This document shows positions 6,524 through 10,884 of a stretch of 10,884 bases of DNA, piece by piece. The position numbers were made by a program, and so were the translations under genes. Location: contig JAEHDT010000135.1 in the NCBI GenBank assembly GCA_016880225.1, forward strand, positions 1-10,884, in the 5' to 3' direction. How positions within the stretch are numbered: position 1 is the first letter of the stretch; every line of letters starts with the position of its first letter. This DNA comes from Gemmatimonadota bacterium. Its GTDB lineage: Bacteria; Gemmatimonadota; Gemmatimonadetes; Gemmatimonadales; GWC2-71-9. The notes below the pieces were generated by a model. The model did no database searches. It had not been told where the DNA came from and saw nothing but the letters and a program-made list of their open reading frames with translations.

Positions 6524-8131
6524 ATGGACCGGCAAGCCGTCCGCCACACCCTCGAGCAGCTCGCCGCAGTGCTCGAGCTCCAGGGCGAGAGTGCGTTCCG
6601 CGCCCGGGCGTTACGGCACGCGGCCCGCTCGGAGCTCCTCGCCACGGGCCGCTCCAGCGCACTCGACGAGCTGCGCGAGCAGGTGCCGCTGGGGCTGGTG
6701 GACATGCTGCGCATCCCGGGGCTGGGCGTCGCCAAGGTGCGCCGGATCCACGAGGCCCTGGCGATAGAGTCGCTCGCCGAGCTCGAGGCCGCGGCCGCCG
6801 ACGGCCGGCTGGCGGCGCTGCCGCGCTTCGGCACGAAAACCGCCGAGACCGTGCGTCGCGGCATCGCCTCGCTCCGCCAGGCCAGCGACGTGCGTCTGTT
6901 TCACCACGCCCAAGACGAAATCGAGGGCGTGCGGCGGGCCCTCGCGGGACTGGACGGAGTGCTGCGGGTTGAGTGCGCCGGGGCCGTGCGCCGGTGCTGC
7001 GAGGTGATCGGCGAGCTGAATCTCGTCCTGGTCCACGCGGGTCACGGCGCGCCCGAGACGCTGGAGCACCGGCTCGCGCGGGCCCCCGGCGTCACTGAGA
7101 TCGGGGGCAGGGAGGGCAGGATCACGCTGCGCTTCGCGTCAGGTACCGTCGTGGACGTGCTGCTCACCACGCCGGACCGGTTCGGGCTCGACTGGATCCG
7201 GGCGACGGGGTCGGCGGCGCACGTTGCGGCGCTCGAGAGCCGGGCGCGTGCGGCCGGGGTCGGGCTCGACGGCCCCCATCCCGATGAGGAGGGCGCATAT
7301 CGTGCCCTGGGCCTCGAGTGGGTGCCACCTGAGCTGCGCGAGGGCGACGGCGAGGTCGAGGCGGCGGCGCGCGGCGCGTTGCCGCGGCTGGTCGAGCAGG
7401 CTGATCTCCGAGGCTTGCTGCATTGCCATTCCAACTACTCCGACGGCACCGTCACCATCGCCGAGTGGGCCGCGGCGTGCCGAACGGCGGGCTACGAGTG
7501 GGTGGGCATCACCGATCACTCGACGTCGGCTGCGTACACCGGCGGCCTGAAGGCCGAGGATGTGGCCCGCCAGCACGCCGAGATCGACGCCGTCAACGCC
7601 CGCGCCGCCGGGGTCCGCGTGCTGAAAGGCGTCGAGGCCGACATCCTCGCCGACGGCTCCCTCGACTACGGGCCCGACGTGCTCGACCGGTTCGACTTCG
7701 TGATCGGCTCGATCCATTCGCGCTTTGGGATGTCCGAAGCGGAGATGACGCGGCGCGTGCTCACCGCCATGGACGATCCTCATCTCGCGATCCTGGGCCA
7801 CCCCACCGGCCGCCTGCTGTTGCAGCGCGAGCCGTACGCCGTCGACCTGGAACAGGTGCTCCGGAAGGCCGCCGCGCGCGGCGTCGCGGTGGAAGTGAAC
7901 GCCGACCCACACCGCCTCGACCTCGACTGGCGCATGGTGCGCCGCGCGCGGGAGCTGGGCGTCGCCATCTCGATCGGCGCGGACGCCCACTCGACCGGGG
8001 GCATCGCCCACGTCGCCGTCGGTCTCGGCATCGCCCGCAAGGGCTGGCTCGAGGCCGCGAACGTGTTGAACACGCGCAACGCCGCCGGCTTCCTCGCCTT
8101 CGCCGGCCGGCGCCGCTCCCGAGCGGCCTGA
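6524..8131 (+). CDS. polX: PolX-like protein: helix-hairpin-helix, degenerate family-X polymerase core, intact PHP phosphoesterase domain
   Basis: 535 residues, slightly short of typical bacterial PolX (about 570). Order: N-terminal 8-kDa-like domain with helix-hairpin-helix motifs near 54-74 (MLRIPGLGVAKV) and 94-112 (LPRFGTKTAETV), palm (about 120-235), thumb (236-275), linker with PPELRE (268-273), and PHP domain (295-525). PHP metal ligands are all visible: H300 and H302, D307, D331-H332, E371, H398, H426 and D487-H489. In family X the palm reads GSxRR followed by DxD; here it is GAVRR (153-157) and then E164-L-N166, so two of three catalytic aspartates are changed; the third, D211 (VVDVLL), remains. 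Known PolX enzymes do gap filling and 3'-5' exonuclease or AP-site processing in base-excision repair. I infer that PHP nuclease or phosphatase activity is kept and polymerisation is weak or lost. The stop overlaps nth by one base. Confidence 0.9.
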   Translation: MDRQAVRHTLEQLAAVLELQGESAFRARALRHAARSELLATGRSSALDELREQVPLGLVDMLRIPGLGVAKVRRIHEALAIESLAELEAAAADGRLAALPRFGTKTAETVRRGIASLRQASDVRLFHHAQDEIEGVRRALAGLDGVLRVECAGAVRRCCEVIGELNLVLVHAGHGAPETLEHRLARAPGVTEIGGREGRITLRFASGTVVDVLLTTPDRFGLDWIRATGSAAHVAALESRARAAGVGLDGPHPDEEGAYRALGLEWVPPELREGDGEVEAAARGALPRLVEQADLRGLLHCHSNYSDGTVTIAEWAAACRTAGYEWVGITDHSTSAAYTGGLKAEDVARQHAEIDAVNARAAGVRVLKGVEADILADGSLDYGPDVLDRFDFVIGSIHSRFGMSEAEMTRRVLTAMDDPHLAILGHPTGRLLLQREPYAVDLEQVLRKAAARGVAVEVNADPHRLDLDWRMVRRARELGVAISIGADAHSTGGIAHVAVGLGIARKGWLEAANVLNTRNAAGFLAFAGRRRSRAA

Positions 8132-8793
8132 TGCCAGCGAAGCCGAAGGCAGCGCCGCAGGCGAAGCGGCGCGCGCGCGTCCGCAAGATCATCGCCCGCC
8201 TGGAGCGAGCGTACCCCGACTCGACATGCGCGTTGCACCATCGGTCCGCGCTCGAGCTGCTGGTCGCGACCATCCTTTCCGCCCAGTCCACCGATGCCCG
8301 GGTCAACATGGTCACTCCCGCGCTGTTCGCGAAGTACCGCTCGGCGGAGGACTTCGCCGCCGCCGAGCCGGCCGCGCTGGAGCGCGACATTCACAGTACC
8401 GGGTTCTTCCGGAACAAGACAAAGTCGATCATCGGCATGGCACAGGCGCTCGTGGAGCGCCACGGGGGCCAGGTGCCCGGCACCATGGACGAGCTGGTGG
8501 CGCTCCCTGGCGTCGGTCGTAAGACGGCGAACGTGGTGCTCGGAACCTGGTTCGGAAAGAACGAAGGCATCGTCGTGGACACGCACGTCCAGCGGCTCGC
8601 GACCCTGCTCGGCCTCACCAAGCAGACGGACGCCGTGAAGATCGAACTCGACCTGATGGCGCTCGTGCCACGCGCCAAGTGGACGTGGTGGTCGCACACC
8701 CTCATCCTGCACGGCCGGCGCGTGTGCATCGCCCGAAGGCCGAAGTGCGAGGAGTGCGTGGTGAACCGGTTGTGTCCGAGCTCGCGCGTATGA
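8131..8793 (+). CDS. nth: Endonuclease III (DNA glycosylase/AP lyase)
   Basis: 220 residues, normal length for Nth. It removes oxidised pyrimidines from DNA and cleaves the resulting abasic site. Visible landmarks: LLVATILSAQSTDARVN (43-59), the helix-hairpin-helix LPGVGRKTANVVL (125-137) with catalytic lysine K131, catalytic aspartate D150 in VDTHVQRLA, and an iron-sulfur cluster motif C199-x6-C206-x2-C209-x5-C215 identical in spacing to E. coli Nth. The N-terminus is a short basic tail (MPAKPKAAPQAKRRARVRK). The ATG shares its A with the PolX TGA stop (TGATG), and its own stop overlaps the M20 start, so the three genes are probably translated from one mRNA. Pairing with a PolX-like protein suggests a base-excision-repair unit. 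There is no strong ribosome-binding site. Confidence 0.97.
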   Translation: MPAKPKAAPQAKRRARVRKIIARLERAYPDSTCALHHRSALELLVATILSAQSTDARVNMVTPALFAKYRSAEDFAAAEPAALERDIHSTGFFRNKTKSIIGMAQALVERHGGQVPGTMDELVALPGVGRKTANVVLGTWFGKNEGIVVDTHVQRLATLLGLTKQTDAVKIELDLMALVPRAKWTWWSHTLILHGRRVCIARRPKCEECVVNRLCPSSRV

Positions 8794-9953
8794 CGCTCCC
8801 GCCCGTCGACCGGGCCGCGTTGGTCGCCACCCGCCGCGACCTCCACCAGCACCCCGAGCTGGGGTTCGAGGAGCGGCGCACCGGCACGCTCGTGGCGGAG
8901 CGGCTGGGGCAGCTCGGCTACACGGTCCGCACCGGCGTCGGACGGACCGGCGTGGTGGCGGTGCGGGATGGCGCACCGGCGGGCGGGCGCTGCGTGCTGA
9001 TCCGCGCCGACATGGACGCCCTGCCGGTCGAGGAAGCGAACGACGTGCCGTACCGCTCCAGGCACCCGGGCAAGATGCACGCCTGCGGCCACGACGGGCA
9101 CGTCGCGATCGGCCTCGAGGTGGCGCGACGGCTGCACGCCGTCTTCCTCCCCGGCGCCGTGAAGCTCGCCTTCCAGCCCGCCGAGGAGATCTCGAACGGC
9201 GCGGAGGCGATGATCAAGGACGGCGTGCTCGACGCGCCCAAGGTGGACGCCGCCTTCGGCATCCACCTGTGGAACGACCTCCCCGCGGGCACCATCGGCC
9301 TCATGGCGGGGCCGATCATGGCCTCGGTGGACGAGTTCGAGATCACGATCGTCGGGAAGGGCGGGCACGCGGCGGCGCCGCACCAGGCGATCGATCCCGT
9401 GCTGGTCGCGGCGCACGTGGTGACGGCGCTGCAGAGCCTCGTCGCGCGCCGCCGCAATCCGCTGGAAGCGGGCGTCGTCTCGGTCACGCAGCTCAACGCG
9501 GGCCACGCCTTCAACGTCATCCCGGGCCGGGCCGAGCTGCGCGGCACGGTGCGGACGTTCGGCGGCGCGTTCTTCGACCAGGCCCCCCAGCTCGTGCAGG
9601 AGACTGCGCAGGGAATCGCCCGCGCGTTCGGCGCCGATGCCGAAGTACGATACCGCCGGCTGTCCAAGCCGCTCGTGAACGACGAGAAGATGATGGCGCT
9701 GATGGCGGGCGTGGCCCAGGAGATCGTCGGACGGGAGCACGTCATCGACGGCATCCGCACCATGGGAGGAGAGGACATGTCCTTCTTCCTCGCCCGCGTG
9801 CCGGGGGCGTTCGCGTTCGTCGGGTCCGCGCCCCAGAACCGGAAGGCATCGCCGCATCACAGCCCGACGTTCGACATCGACGAGGAGAGCTTGGTGATCG
9901 GGGCGGAGCTGCTGAGCCGGACGGTGGTGCGGTACCTGGAACAGGGTTCCTGA
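8790..9953 (+). CDS. M20-family (M20D) metal-dependent amidohydrolase/aminoacylase
   Basis: 387 residues, the usual size for amidohydrolases of the hippuricase / N-acyl-amino-acid hydrolase group. Start region HQHPELGFEE (19-28) is typical. Di-metal ligands: C99 and H101 in HACGHDGH, E132/E133 in FQPAEE, H159 in GIHLWN and H357 in the C-terminal HHSPTFDID. A lid/dimerisation domain (about 180-290) begins with IVGKGGHAAAPH. The enzyme cleaves an acyl or aminoacyl amide; candidates include N-acyl amino acids and short peptides, and specificity cannot be read. ATG 8790 overlaps the nth stop by 4 nt (ATGA); the same frame is open 37 codons further upstream but that part is not family-like. No signal peptide. 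Its location behind polX-nth is probably operon convenience and not a repair role. Confidence 0.95.
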   Translation: MTLPPVDRAALVATRRDLHQHPELGFEERRTGTLVAERLGQLGYTVRTGVGRTGVVAVRDGAPAGGRCVLIRADMDALPVEEANDVPYRSRHPGKMHACGHDGHVAIGLEVARRLHAVFLPGAVKLAFQPAEEISNGAEAMIKDGVLDAPKVDAAFGIHLWNDLPAGTIGLMAGPIMASVDEFEITIVGKGGHAAAPHQAIDPVLVAAHVVTALQSLVARRRNPLEAGVVSVTQLNAGHAFNVIPGRAELRGTVRTFGGAFFDQAPQLVQETAQGIARAFGADAEVRYRRLSKPLVNDEKMMALMAGVAQEIVGREHVIDGIRTMGGEDMSFFLARVPGAFAFVGSAPQNRKASPHHSPTFDIDEESLVIGAELLSRTVVRYLEQGS

Positions 9954-9984
9954 CCGCGCAACCCCTCGTTCATCGGTCCAAGCC

Positions 9985-9999
9985 CGGGCTCTCAGCCCG
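9985..9999 (+). terminator. Possible short GC hairpin after the M20 gene (weak terminator candidate)
   Basis: CGGGCT (9985-9990), loop CTC, AGCCCG (9994-9999): a perfect 6-bp GC-rich stem 32 nt after the M20 stop. There is no T-run behind it, so an intrinsic terminator is not assured. It marks the end of the polX-nth-M20 unit before the next promoter-like box. Confidence 0.3.
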
Positions 10000-10024
10000 A
10001 GGAACCACGAGACCCGCCCCGGGA

Positions 10025-10030
10025 TAGATT
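10025..10030 (+). promoter_or_regulatory. -10-like TAGATT box before the YyaL-type gene
   Basis: TAGATT (in GGATAGATTTCTC) ends 9 nt before ATG 10040, without a Shine-Dalgarno sequence between them. The layout resembles the boxes before the genes at 869 and 5646 and suggests a very short or absent 5' leader. I see no clear -35/-33 element upstream. Confidence 0.4.
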
Positions 10031-10039
10031 TCTCTTCCG

Positions 10040-10884
10040 ATGTCCAATCAGCTCGCCTCCGAGCCCTCCGCGTACTTGAAGTCCGCCGCCCACCAGCCGG
10101 TGCACTGGCACCCCTGGAGCGACGCGGCGTTCGCGCGGGCGCGCGGCGAAGACAAGCCGATCCTGCTGGACATCGGCGCCGTGTGGTGCCACTGGTGCCA
10201 CGTCATGGACGGCGAATCGTACGAGAACCCCGAGGTCGCCGCGGTCCTGAATCGCGACTTCGTATGCGTCAAGGTGGACCGCGACGAGCGGCCCGACGTG
10301 GACGCGCGCTACCAGCGCGCCGTCCAGGCGCTCACCGGCCAGGGCGGCTGGCCCCTCACCGCGTTCCTCACCCCCGACGGCGAAGTCTTCTTCGGAGGTA
10401 CGTACTTCCCGCCGGAGGACAACCGCTACGGCCGGCCTGGATTCCTGTCGGTGCTCGGCCAAGTGGCCGGGATCTATCGACAGCAGCGCGACCAGGTGGC
10501 GGCGAACGCGACGGCGCTGCGGCGTCACGTGGCGAAATCCCTGGACGAAGCGAAGCCCGGCGCGGTGACGGCGGCGACGGTCGAGCGGGCGGCGCACGAG
10601 ATGGCCCGCCTGTTCGACATCCGCTACGGCGGCTTCGGCACCGCGCCCAAGTTCCCCCACTCTGCGGGCGTCGCGTTCCTCATCGCCCGCTGGCACGACG
10701 CACGTGAAGGCTGGATGCGGGAGATGGCGGAGAAGACGCTCACGGCCATGGCCAAAGGGGGGATCCGCGACCACGTGGGCGGCGGGTTCCACCGCTACTC
10801 CGTGGACGAGCGCTGGATCGTGCCCCACTTCGAGAAGATGGCGTACGACAACTCGGAGCTGCTGCACGCGTACCTCGACGGCTA
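10040..10884 (+). CDS. Thioredoxin-fold protein of the YyaL/SPATA20 (DUF255) family, 5' part
   Basis: The first 281 residues are visible; family members are usually about 650-700, so roughly 40% is present and the rest lies past the right edge. The N-terminus has the family pattern YLKSAAHQPVHWHPW (12-26), then a thioredoxin-like domain with the CxxC motif WCHWCHVM (C50, C53), VDRDERPDVD (79-88), the cis-proline region GQGGWPLTAFLTPDG (100-114) and GTYFPP (120-125). From about 180 the helical six-hairpin-like region begins, with RYGGFGTAPKFPH and GGFHRYSVDERWIVPHFEKMAYDN, also signature stretches. The biochemical role is unproven; the CxxC suggests thiol-disulfide chemistry and the second domain resembles glycan-processing folds. 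There is no signal peptide. The start is chosen for the conserved N-terminus and the promoter-like box 9 nt upstream. Confidence 0.94.
   Translation, partial: MSNQLASEPSAYLKSAAHQPVHWHPWSDAAFARARGEDKPILLDIGAVWCHWCHVMDGESYENPEVAAVLNRDFVCVKVDRDERPDVDARYQRAVQALTGQGGWPLTAFLTPDGEVFFGGTYFPPEDNRYGRPGFLSVLGQVAGIYRQQRDQVAANATALRRHVAKSLDEAKPGAVTAATVERAAHEMARLFDIRYGGFGTAPKFPHSAGVAFLIARWHDAREGWMREMAEKTLTAMAKGGIRDHVGGGFHRYSVDERWIVPHFEKMAYDNSELLHAYLDG

Noticed and set aside
7780..8976. 398-codon minus-strand frame opposite polX, nth and the start of the M20 gene
   Set aside because: It is antisense to conserved catalytic motifs of all three genes, with no ribosome-binding site or domain; a composition artefact.
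8391..9860. 489-codon open frame on the minus strand, opposite the nth and M20 genes
   Set aside because: It lies antisense to two clear enzymes, is rich in Arg, His and Ala without domain motifs, and is the usual by-product of high-GC codon use.
5646..10884. The three peptidase/amidohydrolase genes and repair genes read as one new defence or modification system
   Set aside because: The genes belong to separate transcription units with well-known housekeeping families, and there is no toxin, nuclease-effector, sensor or mobile-element signature. I see no evidence for a novel system.

Overview
The window is compact, very GC-rich bacterial chromosomal DNA (about 70% GC by eye). Almost every base is coding and most neighbouring genes overlap by 1-4 nt. 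The gene content (secreted M28 peptidase with a PDZ domain, thioredoxin-like YyaL protein, M20 amidohydrolase, PolX, Nth) and promoter-like TAnnTT boxes close to the start codons would suit a Gemmatimonadota-like soil or aquatic bacterium. That assignment is inference: there is no rRNA or other marker gene here. I see no phage, IS element, CRISPR, tRNA or rRNA.

Layout, left to right. (1) Positions 1-824, minus strand: two overlapping membrane genes of an ECF-type vitamin/micronutrient importer, an S component and then an EcfT-like subunit that runs off the left edge. The S component probably starts at a CTG codon. (2) Positions 869-2583, plus strand, divergent from (1): a secreted M28 zinc aminopeptidase with a C-terminal PDZ domain, overlapping a small GAF protein of the free-methionine-sulfoxide-reductase type. 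(3) Positions 2584-5621, minus strand, ending back to back with the GAF gene without a single base between them: an ABC importer of the nitrate/sulfonate/taurine class. It consists of an ATPase with an extra C-terminal domain and a permease made of two fused permease units; no substrate-binding protein is visible. (4) Positions 5646-6500, plus strand: an alpha/beta hydrolase resembling proline iminopeptidase, divergent from the ABC operon across 24 bp. (5) Positions 6524-9953, plus strand: PolX-like protein, endonuclease III (Nth) and M20 amidohydrolase, with overlapping stop and start codons. The first two point to base-excision repair. The polymerase active site of the PolX-like protein looks degenerate while its PHP phosphoesterase site looks intact. 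(6) From 10040 to the right edge, plus strand: the N-terminal 281 residues of a YyaL/SPATA20-type thioredoxin-fold protein.

The three peptide- or amide-cleaving enzymes (M28, S33-like, M20) suggest peptide scavenging, and the two transporters suggest micronutrient uptake, but nothing ties these modules into one new system. The points most worth checking are the degenerate PolX active site, the two divergent promoter regions where the opposing -10-like boxes overlap, the likely CTG start, the ABC importer without a binding protein, and the two-cysteine GAF protein. No gene-free stretch exceeds 90 bases.
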